From: an uncultured Mycoplasmatota bacterium
GTDB lineage: Bacteria > Bacillota_I > Bacilli_A > RF39 > UBA660
DNA length: 56,591 nucleotides
Direction of reading: 5' to 3'
Assembly: GCA_948466315.1 (NCBI GenBank)
Contig: CAOJZZ010000004.1
Location: forward strand, 1-56,591
The position numbers and the translations under genes are program-made. Below, one piece after another: positions 8,912-17,721 of the stretch. The notes under the pieces are model-generated. The model was given only the letters and a program-made list of their open reading frames with translations, searched no databases and was not told where the DNA came from. Every line of letters starts with the position of its first letter. Positions within the stretch are counted from its first letter, which is position 1.

Positions 8912-10063
8912 ATGAGAAAAATCATCAAATATTTAGATAAACCACTATTAATAATTTCTTTTTTACTATTCATTATTGGTTTAGTGATGGTTTTTTCGGC
9001 GTCTAATGTAACAGCCTATATGTCACATGCTGTAAGTCCTTATAATTATTTTATAAAACAAGGAATATTTTTAATAGCTGGTCTCATTTTCTCTATAATT
9101 ATGATTAATTTTACTACTAAAGCTTATGGAATGTTTTCTTGGGGGCTATTAATTATAACCACCATTAGTTTGATTTTTCTTCCTATCATTGGAAATGCTC
9201 AGAACCAAGCTATTAGCTGGTATGACTTAGGTTTTATAAGTATTCAGCCGAGTGAATTTATTAAAGTAATAACTATTGTCTGGCTAGCTAGTTTTTATGA
9301 AAAAAACAGCAAAAAATTAAATAGTTATGTCAAAAGTTTGTTCCCTTTAGCTATCTGTGGGATAATAGCAGCTTTAATTTTTATTCAACCCGATTTAGGA
9401 ACAACCATAATTTATTGCACTATTGTAGGAACCATCTTTTTAGCAGTACCCATAAAAAAAGAAATAAAAAATAAAACTATCTTTTCATTACTTGGGTTAG
9501 TACTATTTGCTGGATTTGCTATTATTGGAAGTGGAAAAACTCTTTTATTTGAAAGACAACTACAAAGATTTGATTTCTCAAATCCTTGTGATAAATTACT
9601 AACTACAGGAAACCAAGTATGTAATGGTTATATTGCTATTAATAATGGAGGACTAACAGGTGTTGGCTTAGGGAATTCTACTCAAAAGTATTTATATTTA
9701 CCAGAACCATATACAGATTTTATCTTTGCTATAATTATTGAAGAATTAGGAGCCATTACAGGTATAATAATTATTTTACTATATATTGTCTTGTTATATA
9801 GGATTTTATTAATTGGTAGAAATAGTCTCACTAATAGAGGAGCCATTATGTGTTATGGAGTGGCAATTTATATCTTTATTCATATAGCTGTTAATCTATT
9901 AGGACTATTTGGACTAATGCCAATGACTGGAATTCCATTGCCATTTATGAGTTATGGAGGAAGTTTTGCTATCTGTTTAATAGCATCATTAACACTAGTT
10001 CAACGTGTTAGTGTAGAAAATGGTATCATGAGTAATAAAGAAATAACAAAAATAAAAAAATAA
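8912..10063 (+). CDS. ftsW: FtsW, SEDS-family peptidoglycan glycosyltransferase (intact copy)
   Basis: A 383-residue polytopic protein with the SEDS signature: 'LVMVFSASNVTAY' at the start, 'SIQPSEFIKVITIVWLA', 'FIQPDLGTTIIY' (the QPDLGT motif), 'YLPEPYTDFIFAIIIEELG' and the C-terminal 'MTGIPLPFMSYGGSF'. SEDS proteins polymerise glycan strands from lipid II together with a class B PBP. As in Bacillus subtilis, this ftsW lies outside the dcw cluster, so it is the likely vegetative division enzyme pairing with PbpB at 25589. The ribosome binding site is GAGGAGAG. Unlike the paralogue at 53772, it is complete across the TGIPLPF motif. Confidence 0.9.
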   Translation: MRKIIKYLDKPLLIISFLLFIIGLVMVFSASNVTAYMSHAVSPYNYFIKQGIFLIAGLIFSIIMINFTTKAYGMFSWGLLIITTISLIFLPIIGNAQNQAISWYDLGFISIQPSEFIKVITIVWLASFYEKNSKKLNSYVKSLFPLAICGIIAALIFIQPDLGTTIIYCTIVGTIFLAVPIKKEIKNKTIFSLLGLVLFAGFAIIGSGKTLLFERQLQRFDFSNPCDKLLTTGNQVCNGYIAINNGGLTGVGLGNSTQKYLYLPEPYTDFIFAIIIEELGAITGIIIILLYIVLLYRILLIGRNSLTNRGAIMCYGVAIYIFIHIAVNLLGLFGLMPMTGIPLPFMSYGGSFAICLIASLTLVQRVSVENGIMSNKEITKIKK

Positions 10064-10105
10064 AATACTTAAAATCATTAAATAATATAACAATAGAAAA
10101 ATTTA

Positions 10106-10134
10106 TTGACATACTGTCTTATCTAGAATACAAT
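10106..10134 (+). promoter_or_regulatory. Strong housekeeping promoter
   Basis: TTGACA at 10106-10111 and TACAAT at 10129-10134 are separated by 17 bases, 29 bases before the downstream ATG. Confidence 0.75.
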
Positions 10135-10163
10135 AAAAAGACAATTGAAGGGAGATATAATTT

Positions 10164-10628
10164 ATGTATGATATTGAAATACTTGAATCCAGTGAAATGC
10201 TAGAAAAATATAGAGATTTAGCTCAAACATACACAAAAAAATATAATCATATTGAAAAGCCATTAAAATGTTTACTAGAGCAAGGTGAAATAGAAGAAAA
10301 AATAAACTTTGGCGGAATAACTTATAGATTCAACGAAAAAAGTAAAGGTTTAATCGGAACTGCAATTAATCATATGTCAGAAGGCCGTTACAATAGAGTG
10401 ACTATGCAAAAAGCTGTTGATGGAAGTAACGTGATTTTTAATATTCATTTTGGAAAAAGTAAATATAATCATATTCTTAGACAACCAACTAATATAAGTT
10501 TAGCTCATGTAAGTTTTTCATATAATGAGAAAGATGATGAAATAAATAACTTAAAGGTAACTGATTGTAGATTAAATAAAAGCACTACTCCAAAAGAAGT
10601 TATTAATCATCAATTTACTAAAAAATAA
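10164..10628 (+). CDS. Uncharacterised 154-residue cytoplasmic protein
   Basis: I do not recognise this family. The protein has no signal peptide or membrane helix and is rich in charged residues. It has a mixed alpha/beta pattern with a C-terminal run of alternating beta-type segments ('NVIFNIHFGKSKYNHILRQ', 'ISLAHVSFSYNEKDDEI'). It has its own near-consensus promoter, a good ribosome binding site (GAAGGGAG) and its own terminator, so it is a single-gene transcription unit, probably well expressed. Neighbouring genes (ftsW upstream, a DHH phosphodiesterase downstream) give no functional hint. Confidence 0.6.
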   Translation: MYDIEILESSEMLEKYRDLAQTYTKKYNHIEKPLKCLLEQGEIEEKINFGGITYRFNEKSKGLIGTAINHMSEGRYNRVTMQKAVDGSNVIFNIHFGKSKYNHILRQPTNISLAHVSFSYNEKDDEINNLKVTDCRLNKSTTPKEVINHQFTKK

Positions 10629-10648
10629 ATTATTGTATAACAAAATAA

Positions 10649-10690
10649 TACATCTGAGAATAGTATTTCTGAGATGTGTTTTTTATTTTT
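10649..10690 (+). terminator. Intrinsic terminator of the 154-residue protein gene
   Basis: ACATCTGAGAA pairs with TTCTGAGATGT (one mismatch) around a TAGTAT loop and is followed by a T-rich tail. Confidence 0.75.
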
Positions 10691-10809
10691 TAAAACCAAA
10701 TTAAGACTAATAATAGCCGTTTTATAATGTGATATAACTATTCTTATTACATAAAGTTAATAAAATACAATAAAATATCCAACATCTCTATGTCCAACAT
10801 CTCTACTTA

Positions 10810-10838
10810 TTGCAAAAAATAAAAAAGTATGCTACAAT
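10810..10838 (+). promoter_or_regulatory. Promoter of the DHH phosphodiesterase gene
   Basis: TTGCAA at 10810-10815 and TACAAT at 10833-10838 are spaced by 17 bases. The approximately 75-base leader contains GGTAAATTAATTA / TAATTATTACC, which can fold into a hairpin just ahead of the ribosome binding site. Whether that hairpin is regulatory cannot be judged. Confidence 0.6.
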
Positions 10839-10918
10839 ATAGCTTAATTTTGAGGGGATTTCCAAAAAAAGGTAAATTAATTACTTTAATAATTATTACC
10901 TAAAGGAGAAAAGATAAA

Positions 10919-12013
10919 ATGAGTGGTGTTTCAAAAAAATTTAAAAAAGACTTAGAAGAATCTATAAAAAAATCGTCAAAAGTATTTATAACAGGTCATA
11001 ATGGACCAGATTATGATTGTTTAGGATCTGCTCTTGGTCTATCTGTCTTATCTAGAAGATTTGATAAAAAGCATGCTATAGTCGTTGATGAGAATGATTT
11101 AGAAATAGACCCAACTATGAAAAAAATTTTAGATGAAAATAAAAGAAAGTATCATATTATAAATTTAGAGCAACTAAGAAGAAAAGTAGATGAAAATTCA
11201 TTATTAATCTTATCAGATGTTAATAAGGGCTATTTAACTCCTGTAGTAAAAGACTTGGATAGGTTTAAAAGAAAAATTATCATTGACCATCATGAACCAG
11301 ATAAAAATACTATTACTTCATCTGCAAGTTATATTGATCCTAGTATTTCTAGTGCTAGTGAGATTGTTACTCAAATACTAAATTGCTCTAAAACAAAATA
11401 TAGTAGTGAAATAGCTAATTATCTTTTAGCAGGTATTATTTTAGATACCAAGAGATTTGTAAAAAATACAACTCATTTCACCCTAGATATTGCTGAAAAA
11501 TTAATGCGTAATGGGGCAGATTCTGATTATGTAAACAGTTTATTTTTAACAGACTTCGCTGATGATGGTATTAGTGAATTATTAATTCATGAACCAGGAA
11601 ATACTATAGCTCAAGAATATCATCAACCACATTTATTTATTACCAGAAACGTAACATTTACAATTAATAGGATAAACCCAAATATGGTTTATCGTAAGGT
11701 AGAACTGGCTAGGGCAGCTGATAAAATGTTAAAATATAGCTTAGTTGATGCAAGTTTTGTCTTTGGAAGGTTGGCAGATGATAGCATAGCCATTTGTGCT
11801 AGAAGTAAAAGTGATGTTGATGTAGGGCATATTATGGGAATGTTAGAAAACGGTGGTGGTAATCCTGAAAATGCTGGTGGAATAGTTACTGACAAGGATA
11901 TTTTCGAAGTAGAACAAATGCTAATGAATTATACTAGTTTAGGGTTACCATCAGAAGTATCAAAAGAATTAGTAAAAGTCAAAGAAATAGGAACAAATAA
12001 AAGAAAAAGATAG
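10919..12013 (+). CDS. DHH/DHHA1 phosphodiesterase resembling the catalytic half of GdpP
   Basis: This 364-residue protein begins near the DHH domain: 'ITGHNGPDYDCLGSALGL' supplies the HxxPDxD-type motif, 'LILSDVNK' the next Asp, and 'IIIDHHEPDK' the DHH signature. The C-terminal DHHA1 domain ends with 'GMLENGGGNPENAGG', the usual glycine-rich substrate loop. 'YIDPSISSASEIVTQIL' matches the GdpP branch, whose members hydrolyse cyclic di-AMP. The membrane, PAS and GGDEF parts of full GdpP are missing, and no in-frame coding lies upstream of this AAAGGAG-preceded ATG. It may therefore be a soluble c-di-AMP or pApA/nanoRNA phosphodiesterase of the DhhP/NrnA type. The DHH activity is fairly secure; the exact substrate is not. 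Confidence 0.85.
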   Translation: MSGVSKKFKKDLEESIKKSSKVFITGHNGPDYDCLGSALGLSVLSRRFDKKHAIVVDENDLEIDPTMKKILDENKRKYHIINLEQLRRKVDENSLLILSDVNKGYLTPVVKDLDRFKRKIIIDHHEPDKNTITSSASYIDPSISSASEIVTQILNCSKTKYSSEIANYLLAGIILDTKRFVKNTTHFTLDIAEKLMRNGADSDYVNSLFLTDFADDGISELLIHEPGNTIAQEYHQPHLFITRNVTFTINRINPNMVYRKVELARAADKMLKYSLVDASFVFGRLADDSIAICARSKSDVDVGHIMGMLENGGGNPENAGGIVTDKDIFEVEQMLMNYTSLGLPSEVSKELVKVKEIGTNKRKR

Positions 12014-12056
12014 GATTTTTCTTTTTTTTTCGAATAATTAAATAGGAGGTGATAAT

Positions 12057-12746
12057 ATAACTTTTCAATATCGTTATAGAAAACAAATATTAATAGGAAT
12101 ATTATTAGTAATTGCAACTATAGTAAGTTGTTTTATAGTTATTTTAAATATCAAAGAAAATAAAAATCAACCTTCAAAAAATGAAGTCCTAATAGCAAAA
12201 AAACAACCCAAAAAAAATATAACGAAAACAGAAGAAAAAACTTATTATAAAGTTGATATCAAAGGAGAAATTATCAATCCTGGTATTTATTCTCTAAAAT
12301 CTAATTCTAGAGTGATTGATGTTATTGAAAAGGCTGGTGGACTAACTGATAAAGCTAATACTACTGTCCTTAATCTAAGTAAAAAAATAATTGATGAAAT
12401 GGTTATTATTGTATATAGTAACCAAGAAGTAAAAGACTTTGAAAAGACAAAAGAAAAAGAAAACCTGCTCCAAAGCAAATGCCAACAAAAAGATGAAAAC
12501 TCTCTAAAAAATGATGCTTGCGTAACAAATGATAATTCTACTAAAAAAACTGATACCAAAATTTCTCTAAATAAGGCCAGTCTAGAAGAGTTAATGACTT
12601 TACCAGGAATAGGGGAGGTAAAAGCTAAAGAAATAATTAACTATCGTACAGAAAAAGGTGAATTTAAATCCTTCGAAGAACTATTACAAATATCTGGTAT
12701 AGGTGAAAGTACTCTTGAAAAGATTAAAGCTAATCTTACACTCTAA
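12057..12746 (+). CDS. comEA: ComEA, DNA-binding competence protein
   Basis: From 12057 the frame gives about 229 residues: a short cytoplasmic N-terminus, one membrane helix (ILIGILLVIATIVSCFIVIL), a linker, an SLBB-like domain ('YYKVDIKGEIINPGIYSL', then 'RVIDVIEKAGGLTDKA') and a C-terminal helix-hairpin-helix pair ('ISLNKASLEELMTLPGIG' and 'LLQISGIGESTLEKIKANL'). ComEA binds incoming double-stranded DNA at the outer membrane face and passes it to ComEC. No ATG, GTG or TTG starts the full-length protein. A perfect AGGAGGTG (12044-12051) stands 5 bases before ATA at 12057, suggesting a rare ATA start; the first ATG-like codon, at 12312, would remove the membrane anchor. The frame overlaps comEC. 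Confidence 0.88.
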   Translation: MTFQYRYRKQILIGILLVIATIVSCFIVILNIKENKNQPSKNEVLIAKKQPKKNITKTEEKTYYKVDIKGEIINPGIYSLKSNSRVIDVIEKAGGLTDKANTTVLNLSKKIIDEMVIIVYSNQEVKDFEKTKEKENLLQSKCQQKDENSLKNDACVTNDNSTKKTDTKISLNKASLEELMTLPGIGEVKAKEIINYRTEKGEFKSFEELLQISGIGESTLEKIKANLTL

Positions 12747-14772
12747 TTATACCTATTTTATCTTAATATTTATAGTATTATTAATTTCTCTAATACGAAT
12801 AACCCTTCCTAAAAAAAGTCACTTAATAAAAAATAATAAAACATTTACCGGTACTATAGTTAAATATAATATAGATGAGATGCGACTTTCTATGACTCTA
12901 AAAAACAAAGAAAAATTCCTTGCTAATTATTATTTTAAAAATGAAAAAGAGATGCAAAATTTTCAAAAAACTATAAAGTTAGGAGATTGCATTAAGGTAG
13001 TAGGGGAAACATCACTACCTAAACAAAATACTACTAAGAATATTTTTAATTATCAAAAATACCTGCAAAATAAAAATATCTTTTATATTATAAAAGTGGC
13101 TAAATATCAAAAAATATCTTCATCAAATAACATTTATTATAAAATAAAACAGAAATTATCTAAAAACTTAGAAAAAAACTATTATTTACAAACTCTTATT
13201 TTAGGAAACAAAGACATGATACCAGAAAAAGTAATGACTAGCTATCAAGAAAATGGTATTAGTCATATTTTAGCTATTAGCGGTATGCATATATCTATTC
13301 TTTCATATCTAATATTAAAAATAATGAAAATAATTATTCCGTCCACTAAAAAAAGTTATTTATTAACAATAGTATTATTACTATGCTACATTTCATTTGC
13401 TAATATTTCTCCTTCAATTATCAGGAGCAGTATATCTTTTATCTTGTTATCCTTTAATAAACTCTATAATCTAGAATTATCCCCCATTAAAATTTTTATC
13501 CTAGTAGTAGCACTAACTATATTAATAAATCCTTTCTTTATCTTTGATATAGGATTTTTATATTCATTTACTATAAGTTTAGCTTTGATTATAACTATTA
13601 CTAAAAAGAAAAACTATCTAAAAAACCTTCTAACAACTTCTGCCATAGCCTTTTATATTAGCATTCCCATTTCTCTTTATTATTTTTATCAAATAAACTT
13701 ATTAAGCATTATCTACAATCTTTTTTATATCCCCTTAATAAGTATTATTATTTATCCACTATCTATTATAGTCCTATTATGCCCTTATTTATTACCACTA
13801 TATAACTTCTTTACTAATATTTTAGAAATTACTTCTATTTTTCTAGATAAAATAACATTAGGTAAATTGATATTTATAAAATTACCATTTTACATTTATT
13901 TACTTGAATTTTTACTTATTCTATATAGTCTAATATGTAAAAATAAATATTTACATAAAAAGGTTTATTTATTTACCATACTAATATTACTACTACATTA
14001 TTTTTATCCCTTCTATCATCAAGAAGATTATTTAAAAGTAATTGATGTAGGACAGGGGGATTCTCTTCTTCTTCATTCAAAAACTGAAAGTATTTTAATT
14101 GATACTGGAGGAGTAGCGACTGCTAAAAAACAAAGTATTGTAACAAAAACCACTATTCCTCTTCTAAAAAGTTTAGGAATTAAGAAATTAAAATATTTAA
14201 TATTAACACATAATGATTTTGATCATATGGGAGAAGCTAAAAGTTTACTAACTAATTTCAAGGTAGAGGAAGTGCTAATTAATCAAGGTCCAATAAATAA
14301 ATTAGAAAGTGCTTTAATAAAAGAAGGTTACTTAATAAGAAAAATAAAACAAGATGAACATTTGACCTGTGGTAATATAGATTTAATACAATTAAATAAA
14401 AATATGTCAAACGAGAATGATAGTAGTCAAATATACTATGTTAAATATCAAAATATTAGTGCTTTATTAATGGGCGATGCTTCTATAAAAAGCGAAAAAG
14501 AATTATTAAAAACATACGATTTTCATCATATAAATATTTTAAAAATAGGGCATCATGGTTCAAATAGCTCGACAAGTAATGAACTATTAGCAAAAATAAA
14601 TCCCAATCTAGCCTTAATCTCAGTAGGTAAAGATAACATCTATAATCATCCCCATCAAGAGGTACTAGAAAAATTAAAAAGATATGAGATACCATACTAT
14701 CTAACTAGTGAATCAGGAACAATAACCATAGATTTAGATAGTAAAATAATAACAGAAGATAACATTGATTAG
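12703..14772 (+). CDS. comEC: ComEC, competence DNA-uptake channel
   Basis: A protein of up to 689 residues. It has an N-terminal membrane helix, an OB-like extracellular segment, a multi-helix competence domain ('NGISHILAISGMHISILSY' is the family hallmark) and a C-terminal metallo-beta-lactamase domain with 'VIDVGQGDSLLL', 'LTHNDFDHMGE' and 'LKIGHHGSNSSTSNELL'. ComEC forms the membrane channel for single-stranded DNA, and its nuclease-like domain probably degrades the other strand. The open frame starts with a GTG at 12703 inside comEA; an internal TTG a few codons later is also possible. The overlap implies coupling with comEA. No comGA-type pilus genes occur in the window. Confidence 0.93.
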   Translation: MKVLLKRLKLILHSNYTYFILIFIVLLISLIRITLPKKSHLIKNNKTFTGTIVKYNIDEMRLSMTLKNKEKFLANYYFKNEKEMQNFQKTIKLGDCIKVVGETSLPKQNTTKNIFNYQKYLQNKNIFYIIKVAKYQKISSSNNIYYKIKQKLSKNLEKNYYLQTLILGNKDMIPEKVMTSYQENGISHILAISGMHISILSYLILKIMKIIIPSTKKSYLLTIVLLLCYISFANISPSIIRSSISFILLSFNKLYNLELSPIKIFILVVALTILINPFFIFDIGFLYSFTISLALIITITKKKNYLKNLLTTSAIAFYISIPISLYYFYQINLLSIIYNLFYIPLISIIIYPLSIIVLLCPYLLPLYNFFTNILEITSIFLDKITLGKLIFIKLPFYIYLLEFLLILYSLICKNKYLHKKVYLFTILILLLHYFYPFYHQEDYLKVIDVGQGDSLLLHSKTESILIDTGGVATAKKQSIVTKTTIPLLKSLGIKKLKYLILTHNDFDHMGEAKSLLTNFKVEEVLINQGPINKLESALIKEGYLIRKIKQDEHLTCGNIDLIQLNKNMSNENDSSQIYYVKYQNISALLMGDASIKSEKELLKTYDFHHINILKIGHHGSNSSTSNELLAKINPNLALISVGKDNIYNHPHQEVLEKLKRYEIPYYLTSESGTITIDLDSKIITEDNID

Positions 14773-14836
14773 AAAATTTAAATATAGACTTTTTAAATTA
14801 TTTTAGTTAAAATAATTAATAAGAGGTGGTACTAAG

Positions 14837-15742
14837 ATGAAAAAAGTAGAAAATATTATTAACAAATTAGATACCACAGCCTTAACTCATTCATTTCAGG
14901 ATGCTTGTAGCAACAAAGAATTCAAAAAATACATATATAACTTAGATATAAAAGAAGAAATATTAATGAAATATACCTCTAGTTTAGAAGATACTTTTGT
15001 AGAATATAAAAACTGTGCTAAATGTCACACGCTACAAAATTGTCCTAATAAGTTACCAGGTTATCAATACACACCAATAAAAGAAAAAAATATGATTACA
15101 TTTTCTTACTTTGCTTGCAAAAAAAAGCAGGTAGATTTAGAACAAAACGCTTATAAGGATAACTTAGAACTCTTTGATATGCCTAAAGAAATAGCTTTAG
15201 CCTCATTTAAAAATTTATACAAAGATGATAAAGCACGACTACCTATTATCAAATATTTTAAAGAATTCATTGATACTTATCATCAAGAAGAAAAGCCTAA
15301 AGGTATATATTTAACAGGCTCATTCGGTTCTGGAAAAACCTATTTAATAGCAGCATTATTTAATGAAATGGCTAAAAAAGGTGTAAGAAGTATTTTGATT
15401 TACTATCCAGAATTTTTAAGGAGCTTAAAGGCTTCCTTTAACACTAACTATATGGAAAAATTTAACTATGTTAAAAAAATTCCTCTATTATTATTAGATG
15501 ATATAGGTGCTGAAAACTGTAGTAATTGGGCCCGTGATGAAATACTTGGTCCCCTCCTACAGTACCGCATGGAAAGTCATTTACCAACGTTTTTCACTTC
15601 CAATCTAACTCTAGATGAATTAGAAAAATCTCTTGCCCTTACTACATCAGGAGTAGATAAAGTAAAAGCAAGAAGAATTATTGAAAGAATAAAACAACTT
15701 ACAATAACGTTGGAACTAATAAGTAAAAATAGAAGGGATTAA
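14837..15742 (+). CDS. dnaI: DnaI, primosomal helicase loader
   Basis: This 301-residue protein matches DnaI in length and layout. The N-terminal region has a zinc-ribbon-like 'NCAKCHTLQNCPNKLPGY' followed by 'YFACKKKQ'. The C-terminal AAA+ domain has Walker A 'TGSFGSGKTYLI', Walker B 'LLLLDDIGAE' and sensor I 'FFTSNLTLDEL'. DnaI loads the replicative helicase DnaC at replication forks in Bacilli. RBS AAGAGGTGG precedes the ATG. It sits 64 bases after comEC and 5 bases before the RNB-type nuclease gene. DnaB and DnaD partners are not in the window. Confidence 0.9.
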   Translation: MKKVENIINKLDTTALTHSFQDACSNKEFKKYIYNLDIKEEILMKYTSSLEDTFVEYKNCAKCHTLQNCPNKLPGYQYTPIKEKNMITFSYFACKKKQVDLEQNAYKDNLELFDMPKEIALASFKNLYKDDKARLPIIKYFKEFIDTYHQEEKPKGIYLTGSFGSGKTYLIAALFNEMAKKGVRSILIYYPEFLRSLKASFNTNYMEKFNYVKKIPLLLLDDIGAENCSNWARDEILGPLLQYRMESHLPTFFTSNLTLDELEKSLALTTSGVDKVKARRIIERIKQLTITLELISKNRRD

Positions 15743-15747
15743 ATATT

Positions 15748-17619
15748 ATGAAGAATATTGAGAAACTATTATATAAGAGTATATATATAACAAAAGAAAC
15801 TTTGCCTATGGAAACCTTTTTATCCTATGCCAAAACAGATAGTAATAATGTGCTCAATATTCTTTTTACTCTCTTAACTAAATATTTAGAAGAAAATAAG
15901 AATGAATTAGATCCAAAATATATTAACAAAACAAATTACTATATTGAATTACTCACTAATAATGAAGAAATTGATATTAAATATTTAAAAAGGAAACTAG
16001 TAAAATTAATAGAAAAAATTTCTCTTCTAAAAGGTCAAAAACCAAGTAATAGTATGGACATATTAGAAACATTAGAAAAGCAAAGTGAAAAACTTTATCA
16101 AAAATTAGAAGATAAACAAAATTCGCCTTATGAATTTGTGCAATATTTAATAGAAAACTTAAAAGACTTTTCTTCTGTTGCATATATTTTCCAAAAAACA
16201 CCAAGGCTAATTGAAATTAAGGATCAACGAGGTGTTCCTTTATATAAAAATATAATAAACAAGTATATTAATAGTATAGAATTAGATGATGAAACAGAAA
16301 TACTATATTATACTAACCTAATACTTTTACTATTAACTCTTAAACCCTTTGTTAGTGATGAAACTAAAAGAAGAGAAGTCTTAGAAGAGATTAAGCAAAA
16401 AATAAAAATATTAACAAAAGATGCTGTTGCTAATAATAAAAAAATTAATAGTTTAAATACTGTAAAAAATGTAATTGAAGAAAGTAATCAAAAACAGGAC
16501 TCACTAAATTTAGCTACAAAATATAATATAAAAATACCATTTTCAGAACGACTAGCAAAAGAAATATCTTTTGTAGATAGTAAAGAACCTACTAATTATT
16601 GTAAACGACATACTATAAATGATACTATAATTACAATAGATAGTAAAAATACAGTAGAAATTGATGATGGATTATCATGCAAAAAATTAGATAATGGCAA
16701 TTACTTATTAGGGGTTCATATAGCTTCAGTACTAGGATATCTTTCCTACGATTCCTTTATAATAGATGAAGCTATAAAAAGAGGTAGAACTATATATCTA
16801 ATTAAAAAACAAGCGAAAGAAAAAATGAGTTCTAATGTAATTCTTATGTTACCTGAACAATTTTCCTGTAGTACAGCCTCTCTTAGAGAAGATAAACCTA
16901 AATTAACAAGAAGTTACTATTTTGAAATTACCAAAAATGGTGAAATAGTTGCCCAGCAATTCTTAAAATCTGTTATTACAATGACTAAAAATATGACTTA
17001 TAATGATATTGATCATGTATTAAAATATGGTTCAAAAAATAAAGAGATACAAGAGCTTATACTTAATCTCCAAGCTGTAACAGAAAGCCTTAGTACTAGA
17101 TATAAAAAAAGTTCTAAGAAAAAAGAAAAATCAACTGACTCACAAGAAATAGTTAATATAGCTATGACTTTAACAGGTAATAGAGTAGCCACCTTTTTTG
17201 CTAACTCAGGCTATCCTTGCGTTTATAGAGTTCAAAAGAAAAAGGATTCTCAAATTAAGGATATAAAACAACATATTAACTCAATAACAACTAGCAATAA
17301 CTTATGGAACAAAGAATTAAAAAGTATATACTATTCAATAGATAATATGCCATCTCAAGGATATTATGCCCTATCAGGAAAACATGAAGAATTAGGATTA
17401 GAACATTATTGTCATTGTACTTGTAATTTAAGAAGAGCAGCCGATATAATATTAGAACACGCCTTAGAAGTATGCTTTGACCAAGTACCAACTTATAAAG
17501 ATATTTATGCTCTAGAAACTGAGTTAACAAAACGAACAAAAGAAATTAATGCTAAAGAAAGATCGATTAATTTATTTGAACAAGAATATCAAAAAACATA
17601 TACTAAAAAAAGAAATTGA
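15748..17619 (+). CDS. Divergent RNB-domain (RNase II/R family) protein
   Basis: This 623-residue protein has an unrecognised helical N-terminal half of about 270 residues and a C-terminal RNB domain. The RNB catalytic loop is 'ITIDSKNTVEIDDGL', which aligns with RNase II 'IDSASTEDMDDAL': the first Asp and the final Asp pair are kept, but the second catalytic Asp position holds Glu. Other family features are 'LLGVHIASVLGYL', 'CSTASLREDKPKLTRSYYFEI' and an RRxxD-like 'RRAADIILEHAL'. Cold-shock and S1 domains typical of RNase R are not evident. The expected role is 3'-5' RNA decay in the cytoplasm, with reduced or altered activity possible. It follows dnaI by 5 bases in the same operon. Confidence 0.75.
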   Translation: MKNIEKLLYKSIYITKETLPMETFLSYAKTDSNNVLNILFTLLTKYLEENKNELDPKYINKTNYYIELLTNNEEIDIKYLKRKLVKLIEKISLLKGQKPSNSMDILETLEKQSEKLYQKLEDKQNSPYEFVQYLIENLKDFSSVAYIFQKTPRLIEIKDQRGVPLYKNIINKYINSIELDDETEILYYTNLILLLLTLKPFVSDETKRREVLEEIKQKIKILTKDAVANNKKINSLNTVKNVIEESNQKQDSLNLATKYNIKIPFSERLAKEISFVDSKEPTNYCKRHTINDTIITIDSKNTVEIDDGLSCKKLDNGNYLLGVHIASVLGYLSYDSFIIDEAIKRGRTIYLIKKQAKEKMSSNVILMLPEQFSCSTASLREDKPKLTRSYYFEITKNGEIVAQQFLKSVITMTKNMTYNDIDHVLKYGSKNKEIQELILNLQAVTESLSTRYKKSSKKKEKSTDSQEIVNIAMTLTGNRVATFFANSGYPCVYRVQKKKDSQIKDIKQHINSITTSNNLWNKELKSIYYSIDNMPSQGYYALSGKHEELGLEHYCHCTCNLRRAADIILEHALEVCFDQVPTYKDIYALETELTKRTKEINAKERSINLFEQEYQKTYTKKRN

Positions 17620-17666
17620 TAAGACCACATAATACTACAAAATAATTGTTTGAGTTAGTGTAAAAT

Positions 17667-17695
17667 TTGACAATAATTATAAATTATAGTATAAT
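17667..17695 (+). promoter_or_regulatory. Consensus promoter of the M23 peptidase gene
   Basis: Perfect TTGACA (17667-17672) and TATAAT (17690-17695) boxes are separated by 17 bases, 26 bases before the ATG. Confidence 0.85.
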
Positions 17696-17721
17696 AGCAA
17701 CCAAATTTAGGGGTGGTATGT

